Assembly: GCF_022549785.1 (NCBI RefSeq)
Contig: NZ_JAKZGO010000002.1
Location: 301,547-365,546, forward strand
DNA: 64,000 nucleotides
Reading direction: 5' to 3'
DNA from: Belliella alkalica
GTDB taxonomy: Bacteria; Bacteroidota; Bacteroidia; Cytophagales; Cyclobacteriaceae
Notes under the pieces: model-generated
Seen by the model: the letters and a program-made list of their open reading frames with translations, nothing else
Database searches by the model: none
What the model was told of the DNA's origin: nothing
Part shown: in pieces, positions 9,758 to 18,493 of the stretch
Layout of the letters: each line of letters begins with the position of its first letter
How positions within the stretch are numbered: the stretch's first letter is position 1
Program-made: the position numbers and the translations under genes

Positions 9758-10555
9758 ATGTACTACAGACTCTTCTTTCTCAATCTATTTCTTTTATTCT
9801 CTTTTTGTAGCCAAGCTCAAAAGGCAACTGAACTCACTTTGATGACTTACAATATTTATCATGGTGAAGATCCTTACAACTTGGGTAAAAGTAATCTTAG
9901 AGAAATTGCTGATTTGATTCTGGAAATAAAGCCTGATTTGGTGGCTTTTCAAGAAGTTGATAGCATGACAGTCAGAACCCAGGGTTTCAATGACGGCAGG
10001 AAGCTGGATGTGGTGAAGGAATTAGGGGAAATGACAGGGATGCAATCTTTTTTTGCCAAAGCCATTGATTACTCCGAGGGTGGATATGGAGAAGGTCTGC
10101 TGAGCAGGTTACCTGTATCGTTCAAAAGTTACTCTTTACCAATTCCACATGGAGGTGAGGGTAGAAGTATGGCTGTTGCTGAAGTGGAATTAGAAAAGAG
10201 CAAGCTACTGTTTGCAGGCACTCATTTCTGCCATGAATTTGAAGAAAACAGAATGGCTCAGGCGATGGAAAGCATACGAATACTGATGGATTCTGATTCC
10301 CCATCTATCTTGACTGGTGATTTTAATTTCACTTCGGAAGAGGCTGCCTACAATGTTATATCTGATCATTTTACAGATGCAGCATTGGATTTCGGTGATC
10401 CCCAACTCACATATTCATCCAAAGACTTGAATACAAGGTTAGATTATTTTTGGCTGGACAAAGATTCTGACTGGGAGATCGTTTCGGTTGAGGTCTTTGA
10501 AGTTGCCTATTCAGACCATTTACCTGTTGTCATCAAAGTAAAATTGAAGGATTAG
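9758..10555 (+). CDS. Secreted endonuclease/exonuclease/phosphatase (EEP) family hydrolase
   Basis: A 265-residue exported metal-dependent phosphodiesterase-type protein. The EEP fold signatures are in order: LMTYNIYHGE (Asn), AFQEVD (metal-binding Glu), TGDFNF (Asp/Asn), RLDYFWL and YSDHLPVVI (catalytic Asp-His). ATG 9758 is preferred over the in-frame TTG at 9728-9730 because it puts the hydrophobic signal sequence at the N-terminus, with cleavage near SQA-QK. Relatives include sphingomyelinases, inositol phosphatases and nucleases. It lies 65 nt after the GH88 gene, at the end of the plus-strand run. It could supply phosphate from polymers or simply be a neighbour; the substrate is unknown. 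Confidence 0.82.
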   Translation: MYYRLFFLNLFLLFSFCSQAQKATELTLMTYNIYHGEDPYNLGKSNLREIADLILEIKPDLVAFQEVDSMTVRTQGFNDGRKLDVVKELGEMTGMQSFFAKAIDYSEGGYGEGLLSRLPVSFKSYSLPIPHGGEGRSMAVAEVELEKSKLLFAGTHFCHEFEENRMAQAMESIRILMDSDSPSILTGDFNFTSEEAAYNVISDHFTDAALDFGDPQLTYSSKDLNTRLDYFWLDKDSDWEIVSVEVFEVAYSDHLPVVIKVKLKD

Positions 10556-10572
10556 CACAAAAAAACCAGAAA

Positions 10573-10959
10573 AGAAATCAGGGCTACGCCCCTCAGGGCT
10601 TTGATAGAATCTTTTTTTCTACGAAGATAGTAGGGCTAACGCCCCAGTTTCTTATTTATTAAGCAAAATCATCTTTGAAAATTATTTTTGGGGGCAGAGC
10701 CCACAGTTCTTCGTAGAAAAGTATGGATCCAGATGATTTTAGGGGCGTAGCCCTGTGATCTGAGAATGTTGGAATAGAACAAGAGGTCTAAAATACAAAC
10801 CAAAAATTAACCACAAGGAACACCAAGGTATTCACAAGGGTCACAAAGTGTACAAGAGAATTATTCTGAAAATCAATACCCTTGTGATCTCCGAGCATTC
10901 TTTGTGGTTAAACTAGGCGAGTCAATGACTAATTTAACAAATCAACTTAATTGACTAAT
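10573..10959. repeat. Long intergenic repeat, copy 1 of 2 (about 387 bp)
   Basis: This copy and the one at 10993-11378 are about 90% identical by eye with a 420-bp period. Each contains nested inverted segments (GGGCTACGCCCCT near one end, AGGGGCGTAGCCCT further in, plus GGGCTAACGCCCC and GGGGGCAGAGCCC) and a second inverted pair built on AACCACAAGG / TTTGTGGTTAA. No coding potential was seen. It looks like a non-autonomous, foldback-type intergenic element. Confidence 0.9.
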
Positions 10960-10992
10960 CCCTAAATTAACTTAATAACTATCTGTATCAGA

Positions 10993-11378
10993 AGAAATCA
11001 GGGCTACGCCCCTCAGGGCTTTGGTAGAATCTTTTTTTACGAAGATAGTAGGGCTAACGCCCCAGTCTCTTATTAATTAAGCAAAATCATCTTTGAATAT
11101 TTTTTTGGGGGCATAGCCCACAATTCTTCGTAGTAAAAACCGATGTCAAAGTCGTTGTCAGGGGCGTAGCCCTGTGATCTGAGAAAGTTGGAATAGAACA
11201 AGAGGTCTGAAATACAAACCAAAAATTAACCACAAGGAACACCAAGGTTTTCACAAGGGTCACAAAGTGTACAAGGGAATTATTCTGAAATTCAATTCCC
11301 TTGTGAACTCCGTGCATTCTTTGTGGTTAAACTAGGTGAGTGAATGACTAATTTAACAAATCAACTTAATTGACTAAT
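10993..11378. repeat. Long intergenic repeat, copy 2 of 2 (about 386 bp)
   Basis: Second copy of the element at 10573-10959, ending 10 nt before the stop codon of pyrE. Differences are scattered substitutions and short indels, so the duplication is not brand new. The 33-nt spacer between the copies is AT-rich. With copy 1 it fills almost the whole 833-nt gap between the EEP gene and pyrE; nothing else was seen in that gap. Confidence 0.9.
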
Positions 11379-11388
11379 TGACTTTACA

Positions 11389-12036
11389 TTATTTCCCCCA
11401 GACACTTGGATCTTTTCGCCATTCAACCAAAGAGGCAAGTGTTTCATCATCATCTATATAATCTTTAGCTAGGGCTTGCGGAAGCATGGCTGCGTAATCA
11501 CTCAGGCACACCAAATCTATACCTGCATTCTTGAAATTTTCTGTTGCAATGTCAAATCCATAAGTAAAAATGGCTACCATCCCCAAGACCTCAAATCCTG
11601 CGTCTTTTAAATCAACCACAGCTTTGAGAGAGCTTCCTCCAGTAGAAACTAAATCTTCAACGACAACTACTTTCTGGCCAGGGGTGATTTTACCTTCTAT
11701 CATGTTTTCCATTCCATGACCTTTTGCTTTGGATCGAACATAGACAAAAGGAATTCCTAAGGCATCTGCAAGCAATGCTCCCTGTGGTATTCCAGCCGTA
11801 GCAACTCCTGCAATTGCTTCTACTCCAGCAAAGTGATGTTGAATGGCTTTTATCAAATTTTCTTTTATTAAATCCCTCACTTTAGGGAACGATAATGAAA
11901 GCCTATTATCACAATAAATAGGTGATTTCCAGCCAGAAGCCCAAGTAAAGGGTTTCTCTGGTTGAAGTCTGATGGCTTTAATCTCAAGAAGTTTTGATGC
12001 AACTTCGGCAGCTACGGTTTTGTCAAATAATTTCAT
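11389..12036 (-). CDS. pyrE: Orotate phosphoribosyltransferase
   Basis: A 215-residue cytoplasmic type I phosphoribosyltransferase that converts orotate and PRPP to OMP in pyrimidine synthesis. The PRPP-binding loop is VVVVEDLVSTGGSS (about 120-133), and the N-terminal region FTWASGWKSPIYCDNR matches the orotate/PRPP-site part of PyrE. Length is normal for the family. It is a single minus-strand gene, divergent from the Nudix gene at 12142 with a 105-nt gap. On the minus strand a TATTTTTG sequence lies only a few nt before the ATG, so a very short leader is possible. Confidence 0.95.
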   Translation of the reverse strand: MKLFDKTVAAEVASKLLEIKAIRLQPEKPFTWASGWKSPIYCDNRLSLSFPKVRDLIKENLIKAIQHHFAGVEAIAGVATAGIPQGALLADALGIPFVYVRSKAKGHGMENMIEGKITPGQKVVVVEDLVSTGGSSLKAVVDLKDAGFEVLGMVAIFTYGFDIATENFKNAGIDLVCLSDYAAMLPQALAKDYIDDDETLASLVEWRKDPSVWGK

Positions 12037-12141
12037 GTCTCAAAAATAGCAGATAAATATCAAGAGGGATTGTGGATGCTGATTTTTTTTCTGCAATTTT
12101 GGATTTCTATGTAAACTCAATTGGTAAAAATATCCCACACC

Positions 12142-12828
12142 ATGAAGATTTTTATTAATGACAAACCTTTGGACATCCTTAGTCCGCAAGAATTATCAGA
12201 TGACAGGACATTTGAGTGTATCTACGAAAACCCGGCTGATTTGCCCTCTACGATAGATTTTCACGATGATGTATTGATCACTAATCCGTCTAAGGACATC
12301 ATCATCAAATTACTCTATTTGATGAGGACTAGAAAACTGAAAAATCTTGACTCTGTGGTATTGGTGACCAAAGATAAGGAAGCTACCAAAAAATTTATCA
12401 AAAGTAGATTTACTATCATCAAAGCTGCAGGAGGTGTTGTGACGAAAGGTGATAGGGTTCTATTTATTCACCGCTTGGGAAAATGGGATTTGCCGAAGGG
12501 TAAGTTTGAAAAAGGAGAGAGTCCAGAAGAGTGCGCCGTCAGGGAAGTAGAGGAAGAGTGTGCCATCCAAGTGAAAATCGGGAAGGAAATCTGTAAGACT
12601 TGGCATACTTATACACACAACAGAAAAAGTATCTTGAAGAAGACATATTGGTTTGCGATGGAAAACCTCAATGACAATGGTATGAAGCCGCAGCTTGAAG
12701 AAGGTATTGAAGATATTCGATGGCTATCCCATCATGAAGCGAAAGTAGCCTTAGTGAATTCATATCCATCTATGAGATACTTATACAAGAGATTTTTGAG
12801 GTTGATGCCGAAAGTTCAGACATCATAA
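12142..12828 (+). CDS. Nudix hydrolase with N-terminal extension
   Basis: A 228-residue protein. The Nudix box is complete: GKFEKGESPEECAVREVEEE (Gx5Ex7REUxEE) at about 120-140, in a domain starting near IKAAGGVV. Residues 1-95 form an N-terminal region (MKIFINDKPLDIL...) not seen in minimal Nudix enzymes. The ATG at 12142 is used rather than the in-frame TTG at 12121-12123. Nudix enzymes hydrolyse nucleoside diphosphates linked to another group; the substrate is not predictable here. Its 3' end overlaps the convergent coaD gene by 13 nt. Confidence 0.88.
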   Translation: MKIFINDKPLDILSPQELSDDRTFECIYENPADLPSTIDFHDDVLITNPSKDIIIKLLYLMRTRKLKNLDSVVLVTKDKEATKKFIKSRFTIIKAAGGVVTKGDRVLFIHRLGKWDLPKGKFEKGESPEECAVREVEEECAIQVKIGKEICKTWHTYTHNRKSILKKTYWFAMENLNDNGMKPQLEEGIEDIRWLSHHEAKVALVNSYPSMRYLYKRFLRLMPKVQTS

Positions 12829-13271
12829 GGAAGGTACTTATTTATATCGGCCTCATATCTGTGCACTTCTCTGATAATTGTCGAACTTATTGCTGCAAAA
12901 TCCGGAGAGGTAATCAAAAATACTGTTTCTAAGTCAGGATTAAGATTCCGATTCATATGGCTGATGGTATTTTCATACTCAAAATCAGTGGTATTTCTCA
13001 GACCCCTGATCAAAAATTCAGCACCATGTTTTTTAGCCAAAGTTGCGGTAAGCTCGTTGTAGACTATCACTTCTACGCGAGGGTTTTCTGCATATACACC
13101 TTTGATTTTTTCGACCATCATGTCGATGTCAAAATATCTGTTTTTTTTTGATGAATTATATCCAATACCAATTAATATCTTGTCAAAAATATTAAGACCT
13201 CTCAGGACTATGTCATGATGTCCATTAGTAAATGGATCAAAGGAACCTGGGAAAATAGCTATTTTTTTCAT
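12816..13271 (-). CDS. coaD: Phosphopantetheine adenylyltransferase
   Basis: A 151-residue enzyme of coenzyme A synthesis that transfers AMP to 4'-phosphopantetheine. It has the nucleotidyltransferase signature GSFDPFTNGH at residues 8-17 (T/HxGH motif) and ISSTIIRE near 128 (ISSTxxR). ATG 13271 is chosen because the motif then sits at the usual distance from the start; the upstream in-frame start would add nine residues with no family support. It follows DUF3822 by 11 nt on the same strand, an arrangement common in Bacteroidota. Confidence 0.95.
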   Translation of the reverse strand: MKKIAIFPGSFDPFTNGHHDIVLRGLNIFDKILIGIGYNSSKKNRYFDIDMMVEKIKGVYAENPRVEVIVYNELTATLAKKHGAEFLIRGLRNTTDFEYENTISHMNRNLNPDLETVFLITSPDFAAISSTIIREVHRYEADINKYLPYDV

Positions 13272-13282
13272 GTTGGAGTAAC

Positions 13283-14125
13283 TTATTTGAATTCCCAAAA
13301 TCCTTCGAAGAATTTTGATTTTTTAAATATTTCTGCCCCATCTTGATATCTTTGATTAGGTTCAGGTTGCGTTAGTTTGAAATTTTTATAAAATTTCTCT
13401 CCAAAATCTTGATCAATTTCTAGTTGCTCAAACTCGCCCATGACTGTTACCCTACAATGTTTTCTATCATAGTCTAAATGGTTTGATACTCCATAAAGAT
13501 AATTCATAAAACTGTCTCTATCTTCGCATTCAAAGACATTGAAAGTATCAAGATTTTGATTTTTGAAGGCTGCGACATAAAAATTATGCCCAAATACTGA
13601 AATCAATATTTCTTGATTAAGAAACGATTTTTGACAACCAAATGCATAGGAGAGAAATGAACTCGAACCATGGTGGCATGTAATATTGCTTTTTTTCTTC
13701 TCGAAAATAGCCTTGAGACTATTGTCGATTTTTGAGGCAATATATAAGTTGTTGCTATCTATATTTGAGTATAAGTAAGTAGCAGGTAAATCGTTTTGAT
13801 CAGAAAAATTTAAATATGTCTCTAAACTACTCGCTTCAAAAACCACACCTGGGATCAAAGCGAATGATTTGTGAAATAAGAAGATTTTTGTAGGTATATC
13901 AAGCCCAAATAGCTTGTCTCTTTCTAATACAAAATTCAATGAATTAAGATCTGAAAAGAATTTTTGATGAATACCAGATATTTGATCATTTACATCTTTT
14001 CCTAAAAGGATGTATTTTTCATCAAATAAGAAAAGCGATAAACTTGACACTAAATCAATGTCAAATTTATCGCTATAAATGTTTTCTTGGATATTTACAA
14101 CAGTATCAGCCAAGATTACTCCCAA
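13283..14125 (-). CDS. DUF3822 family protein
   Basis: About 280 residues, recognised as DUF3822 from its overall sequence and its fixed position just upstream of coaD. The family is thought to have an ASKHA/actin-like fold, but no reaction is known. There is no ATG near the N-terminus: the candidate starts are TTG at 14125 or TTG at 14113, the latter 2 nt after the stop of the preceding gene. With the 14125 start the two genes overlap by 10 nt. Translational coupling to the upstream gene is likely either way. Confidence 0.75.
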   Translation of the reverse strand: MGVILADTVVNIQENIYSDKFDIDLVSSLSLFLFDEKYILLGKDVNDQISGIHQKFFSDLNSLNFVLERDKLFGLDIPTKIFLFHKSFALIPGVVFEASSLETYLNFSDQNDLPATYLYSNIDSNNLYIASKIDNSLKAIFEKKKSNITCHHGSSSFLSYAFGCQKSFLNQEILISVFGHNFYVAAFKNQNLDTFNVFECEDRDSFMNYLYGVSNHLDYDRKHCRVTVMGEFEQLEIDQDFGEKFYKNFKLTQPEPNQRYQDGAEIFKKSKFFEGFWEFK

Positions 14126-14697
14126 TTACCAGCAGTTGATGAATCAGTTCTAGAACCTACTCTCAAAGCCTTCTCTTTGTTGTTAGCTAATCTTTTAGGA
14201 TTTATTGGTTCAGGATCTCTTATTTCAAACACAGGGATTTCTCTCTGATTTCTTTCAACTTTATCAGCAAAGAATTCAAAAGTTTTTCCACCTGAGCCAG
14301 GAACCACGTGTAATGCCTCGAGATTAAAGTCAGGATATTTTCTTGCATTGAAAAGTGAATCAATCACATTTACTGATCCTAAGGTATCGAAGGTAACTGT
14401 AGTTTCTTCTTTACCATAATCCAATAATTTGGTAGTTTCACTTCTTTGAACAAGCCAAATTTGACCATTTTGAATGAAATTTTTCAACTCATTCCAGTCT
14501 CCTGCATACTCCTTATTTGATGCAACATATGCGAGCTGTGCATCTCTAAGCATTTGTAACTTCTCAATAATTCTTGCTTCAGTTCTCGCAATTTCTTTTT
14601 CTTTTTCTACTACACTGTCTACAGAGTTGTACAACATGTAAGCTAGCGCAAGTGCGCCTAATAAGAAAACAATAGATAAAATTCTAGTTAACGTCAT
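14116..14697 (-). CDS. Single-pass membrane protein of unknown function, Bacteroidota-type
   Basis: A 193-residue protein with one N-terminal membrane segment (about 5-24) followed by a coiled-coil-like stretch rich in Glu and Lys (VVEKEKEIARTEARIIEKLQ, about 29-48) and a mixed soluble domain. It is the first gene of the operon with DUF3822 and coaD, overlapping the former by about 10 nt. I recognise the type from Bacteroidota neighbourhoods but know no function. The coiled coil next to the membrane suggests an anchor or assembly role. Confidence 0.7.
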   Translation of the reverse strand: MTLTRILSIVFLLGALALAYMLYNSVDSVVEKEKEIARTEARIIEKLQMLRDAQLAYVASNKEYAGDWNELKNFIQNGQIWLVQRSETTKLLDYGKEETTVTFDTLGSVNVIDSLFNARKYPDFNLEALHVVPGSGGKTFEFFADKVERNQREIPVFEIRDPEPINPKRLANNKEKALRVGSRTDSSTAGNWE

Positions 14698-14750
14698 TTT
14701 CGGATCGATTTAATCTGCTAAATAAGGTTGATGGTGTAATTATTAAAATG

Positions 14751-15254
14751 CTATTTTAGACAATTATTTTCAAAATTAAAATATCCTTTCCATATTCTCA
14801 CATCATTGAGTGATTTTATTCCCCAAAATAAGTGATGTTTTTCTTCTTTTTTGATAAACGATAGTTTTTCAATGTCAAAAAAGCCAAATTCAGTGATCAT
14901 CTGAAATTCATCACTTAGTTCAGGGTCTTTGCCAATTTTGAGTTCTCCGCCTATTGGTTCTACTTCGAAGAAAAGCTCTATCGCATGAAGAGGCTGCTTT
15001 AGGTATTCTGATGTACAAATAAACCTTTTTATTTCAATATTAAGTCCAGTTTCCTCCAAAAATTCTCTCTTTAGATTTTCCACAGCAGAGCTTCCATACT
15101 TCATCCCACCACCAGGGACATTCCAAAAGTACTTATTCTCCCCTAATTTGTGTTTGATTAGAAGTATTTTATCATCTTTAATCAAAACACCATTTACCCG
15201 TGTTCTTAGCCTTCCTCCAAATTTCTCCTCAATTTCTTTTTCCAATTTCGTCAT
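14751..15254 (-). CDS. Nudix hydrolase
   Basis: A 167-residue single-domain Nudix protein. The box is GGGMKYGSSAVENLKREFLE then ETGL at about 56-79; the Glu expected at the Gx5E position is Ser, while REFLEE is intact. ATG 15254 is chosen because the alternative at 15284 would overlap the divergent helicase gene start (15277). The two unlike promoters therefore share about 22 nt between start codons, unusually tight. Substrate unknown; GGGMKYG and the acidic tail resemble ADP-sugar/dinucleotide-type enzymes only weakly. Confidence 0.85.
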   Translation of the reverse strand: MTKLEKEIEEKFGGRLRTRVNGVLIKDDKILLIKHKLGENKYFWNVPGGGMKYGSSAVENLKREFLEETGLNIEIKRFICTSEYLKQPLHAIELFFEVEPIGGELKIGKDPELSDEFQMITEFGFFDIEKLSFIKKEEKHHLFWGIKSLNDVRIWKGYFNFENNCLK

Positions 15255-15276
15255 AATAGACTTAGATTCGTGACAA

Positions 15277-16728
15277 ATGAACAATAAAGATAAGCAAGTC
15301 TATATAAAGCCCTCTATTTTACTTCAAAGAAATTTCCCGCACGAACCCACTTCAGGACAAAATGTCTTTTTTCAAAAAATGGATAATTTTCTGGATCAAG
15401 AGAATAGGGAAGGCTTAACTTTCATCTTGCGTGGATATGCAGGTACAGGGAAGACTTCTGTCATCTCAGCTTTGGTTAAATCTTTGTCGAGATTGAATAT
15501 GAAATCATTGCTTCTGGCACCTACTGGTCGTGCAGCAAAAGTAATGAGCAATTATTCAGGAAAATCAGGCTTTACAATCCATAAAATCATCTACAGGCCA
15601 AAAGGCAATTCCCCAGAATTGTCGATGGGGTTTGATTTGATGAAAAATTACTATAAAAACACTGTTTTTATAGTAGATGAAGCTTCCATGCTTGCTGATG
15701 ATGGCGCAGGGAGTTTGTTAAGGGATTTGGTACGGTATGTTTTTCAAGAATCGACAAATCGCTTATTGCTAGTTGGAGATACTGCACAGCTTCCGCCAGT
15801 AGGGAGTAAGCAAAGCCCAGCACTGGACAAGAGTTACTTGATTAGGAATTTTCGACTCTCGGTAGATGATACGGAACTTAGAGAAGTAATGCGGCAACAG
15901 TTGAACTCTGGTATTCTTTATAATGCTACACTTCTTCGAGGTGAGGTGTTGAAAGAAAAGCCCGTAATAGGTTTTTCAACCAAAGGGTTCAAGGATTTTT
16001 TCAAAATGACAGGAGAAAGATTGGAAGATGGATTGCGGTATGCATACAGCAAATATGATGTCGAAAACACCATCATCATCACCCGCTCAAACAAAATGGC
16101 AGTGCAATATAATGAGTACATCAGAAGAACGATTCATTTCTATGAAGAGGAGATTTCTGCAGGTGATATGTTGATGATCGTAAAAAACAATTACACCTAC
16201 ATGGCAGATTCCGATAAGGTGAATTTTTTGGCAAATGGTGATTTTGTAGAAGTTGCAAAAATTCGTTCTTTTGAAGAATTATATGGCTTGAGATTTGCTA
16301 CATTGGAATTAAGGTTGATTGATTATCCTGAAGAGCCTAACTTTGAAGCAAAAGTGATATTGGACACTTTGCACAGCCCTACACCTTCGCTGAGTCCGGA
16401 GGCATATAAAAGTCTCTACCAGCAAGTATCAGAGGACTATGCAGATGTAGCCAATAAAACAGAAAGGATGGATTTGATCAAAAAAGATCCTTATCTTTCA
16501 GCCCTGCAAATAAAGTTTGCATATGCGTTGACATGTCACAAATCACAAGGAGGGCAGTGGGCTGCGGTATTTGTCGATCAAGGCTATCTCACAGAAGAGC
16601 AAGTCGATCATGAATATATCCGATGGCTCTACACAGCAGTAACCCGAGCGACAAAAGAAGTCTTTATGGTGAACTTTCACCCAAGATTTTATCTTAATGC
16701 AGAGAGTAGTGAAATAGGGGATAGTTGA
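15277..16728 (+). CDS. RecD-like ATP-dependent DNA helicase (SF1)
   Basis: A 483-residue helicase of the RecD/TraA type without the N-terminal extension of RecD2. Motif I is GYAGTGKTS (about 49-57), motif II VDEASM, motif III LLVGDTAQLPPVG, and near the C-terminus AYALTCHKSQGGQW and YTAVTRATKEVF give the UvrD_C_2 end with motif VI. It probably unwinds 5'-tailed duplex DNA in repair or recombination. The last codons run straight into a word-repeat tail, and the stop TGA is itself part of the repeat (see 16719-16840). Confidence 0.88.
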   Translation: MNNKDKQVYIKPSILLQRNFPHEPTSGQNVFFQKMDNFLDQENREGLTFILRGYAGTGKTSVISALVKSLSRLNMKSLLLAPTGRAAKVMSNYSGKSGFTIHKIIYRPKGNSPELSMGFDLMKNYYKNTVFIVDEASMLADDGAGSLLRDLVRYVFQESTNRLLLVGDTAQLPPVGSKQSPALDKSYLIRNFRLSVDDTELREVMRQQLNSGILYNATLLRGEVLKEKPVIGFSTKGFKDFFKMTGERLEDGLRYAYSKYDVENTIIITRSNKMAVQYNEYIRRTIHFYEEEISAGDMLMIVKNNYTYMADSDKVNFLANGDFVEVAKIRSFEELYGLRFATLELRLIDYPEEPNFEAKVILDTLHSPTPSLSPEAYKSLYQQVSEDYADVANKTERMDLIKKDPYLSALQIKFAYALTCHKSQGGQWAAVFVDQGYLTEEQVDHEYIRWLYTAVTRATKEVFMVNFHPRFYLNAESSEIGDS

Positions 16729-16840
16729 TTAAGTGAATTGGGGAATAGTGGATTGGTTTTAAGAGTTGATTAAGTAAATAGTGGATCGGTTAAAAAGTCA
16801 GGATTTCCTAAACTTTTAACCTTCTAAACTTTAACCTAAT
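16719..16840 (+). repeat. Stop-anchored degenerate word repeat after the helicase gene
   Basis: From the last codons onward the sense strand repeats words like GGGGATAGTTGATTAAG, GGGGAATAGTGGATTGG, GAGTTGATTAAGTAAATAG. A second style, AACTTTTAACCTTCTAAAC, closes the tract. In-frame stops recur at codons 0 and +15 after the true stop. Confidence 0.7.
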
Positions 16841-16918
16841 GCTACTTGTTGAATGAATATTAAAGAATAATATTTGAATATCAATAGAGAAAATAACAAA
16901 ATAATAAAAAATAGATCA

Positions 16919-17311
16919 ATGAAAAAGTTAGTATTATTTATGGTGATGGCATTTTTCGCTATTGCAGTTCAAGCTCAAGAGAAAAAAGATGGAGCGGAGA
17001 TTATCTTCAAAGAAAAATCAATCGACTTCGGAGATATTACCCAAGGTGACAAGGTAGAGCATACCTTTGTCTTCGAAAACACTGGTAATGCACCTTTAAT
17101 CATTTCTAATGTAGCTGTGACTTGTGGATGTACAGCACCTAACTGGCCAAAAACACCTATCGCACCTGGAGAAAAAGGTGAGATGAAAGTAGTATTCAAT
17201 TCTGCTGGAAAAATGGGCAAGCAAAACTCTGTAGTAAGGGTTTACTCAAACGCCGCAGAACCAATCGAGAAAGTATCCCTAATCTCAAACGTCCTTCCAA
17301 AAGGAAAGTAA
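16919..17311 (+). CDS. DUF1573 domain secreted protein
   Basis: A 130-residue exported protein. Residues 1-20 are the signal peptide (MKKLVLF..., cleavage near VQA-QE). The rest is one DUF1573 immunoglobulin-like domain: SIDFGDITQGDKVEHTFVF, then the hallmark NTGNAPLIISNVAVTCGCT and a VVFNSAGKMG strand. Such proteins are very common and highly expressed in Bacteroidota; their role in the periplasm or envelope is unknown. ATG 16919 is chosen over the in-frame TTG at 16874 because it starts the signal peptide. A strong terminator follows. Confidence 0.9.
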   Translation: MKKLVLFMVMAFFAIAVQAQEKKDGAEIIFKEKSIDFGDITQGDKVEHTFVFENTGNAPLIISNVAVTCGCTAPNWPKTPIAPGEKGEMKVVFNSAGKMGKQNSVVRVYSNAAEPIEKVSLISNVLPKGK

Positions 17312-17330
17312 TAAAACCGAAAATCATTAA

Positions 17331-17364
17331 AAAAGCAGACTCGTAATTGGGTCTGCTTTTTTTT
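17331..17364 (+). terminator. Rho-independent terminator after DUF1573 gene
   Basis: Stem AAAAGCAGAC / GTCTGCTTTT around the loop TCGTAATTGG, followed by further T residues, 20 nt after the stop codon. The upstream A run would let it act weakly in the other direction too. Confidence 0.9.
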
Positions 17365-17548
17365 GTGTTTACTTGAGAAAAATGAGAATGATTTTGAATG
17401 AAATTATTTAGATTTAAAGAACCTCTCGCATCGATAGGGGATTGGTCGTGAAATTGGAAACCAAATAAATTTAAAGTCCTTGTTGCACAGCCTTTTTCTT
17501 GAGGAAGAAAATTTACTTTTCTGCCAAAGTTAGAAAAACGACACACTA

Positions 17549-18493
17549 ATGCTAAGAAAAATTAATATCACAATTTTACTATTGGTAAACTCCTTTATAG
17601 GGTTTGGACAAGAGTTCGCAAAAGAAAAGACTAGAAGTCATATTCAAGTTGAAGGAACAAATGTTTTTATGGTGCCACCATCTTTGTTTGAATCTTCGAA
17701 TAACTTTAAAGGTTTCCAAAATCCTATTGACCAAACAGCAATGATTATGATTTTGGAAATTCCAGGTCCATTTTCTGAGGTTCTGAAAGGATTTGATCCC
17801 GAAATGCTAAAATCCCAAGGGATGGAGATAATCAGGAAAAGCGAAATTATAGTATCTGATTTGGATGGATTACTTATTGATATTGACCAATCCGTAAACG
17901 GAATGAAATTTTCAAAGCAATTGGTTGTTTATGGAAATGAAAAATCAAGTACACTTATTAACGGAACTTTTTTAAAAGATTCACTACAATTAGGTGAAAG
18001 AATAAGACAAAGTATTTTAACAACTTTTGTGGATTCTGATTTGATCAGCAATCCAAGAGAAGCTTTAAATTATTCTTTGAACGAAGAATCCGGTTCATTG
18101 AAATTTAATTATGTAATTGGAAATGGGATGTTATTTAATCGAGACTTAAAAATTCCGACCGAAAGTCTTGATAAAGCAACACTTTTGACGGAAAAATCTT
18201 TTGACAAAGTTGAAATTAAAAATCAAAAATTATTTTGTATTTCAAGAGTCAAAAAATACCCAAAAGATTTTTCTGTAATTCCGAGTAAAGGGATTAATGA
18301 AATCCAAATTGACAATCTACATGGGTTTGAACTTTTTGCAAAAAACAATGACAATGAAAGTGAAGAAATGTATCAAGTTATTTTGTTTGACGAAAATGGA
18401 GGGTATTATCTTTTTTTAGGAACGTATCTAAAGGATAGCAAAGATGCAGTTTCTGACATAAAAAGCATCGTAAATACGTTTAAACGAAAATAA
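17549..18493 (+). CDS. Secreted protein of unknown function
   Basis: A 314-residue protein with a probable signal peptide (residues 1-20, ...NSFIGFGQ). The mature sequence has no motif I recognise. It starts with a segment reading VEGTNVFMVPPSLFESSNNF and ends in a short basic tail (NTFKRK). Base composition is more AT-rich and codon use plainer than in the helicase or DUF1573 gene. It opens a block of three genes without clear link to the neighbours. It may be an accessory, host- or surface-related protein; no function is offered. Confidence 0.7.
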   Translation: MLRKINITILLLVNSFIGFGQEFAKEKTRSHIQVEGTNVFMVPPSLFESSNNFKGFQNPIDQTAMIMILEIPGPFSEVLKGFDPEMLKSQGMEIIRKSEIIVSDLDGLLIDIDQSVNGMKFSKQLVVYGNEKSSTLINGTFLKDSLQLGERIRQSILTTFVDSDLISNPREALNYSLNEESGSLKFNYVIGNGMLFNRDLKIPTESLDKATLLTEKSFDKVEIKNQKLFCISRVKKYPKDFSVIPSKGINEIQIDNLHGFELFAKNNDNESEEMYQVILFDENGGYYLFLGTYLKDSKDAVSDIKSIVNTFKRK

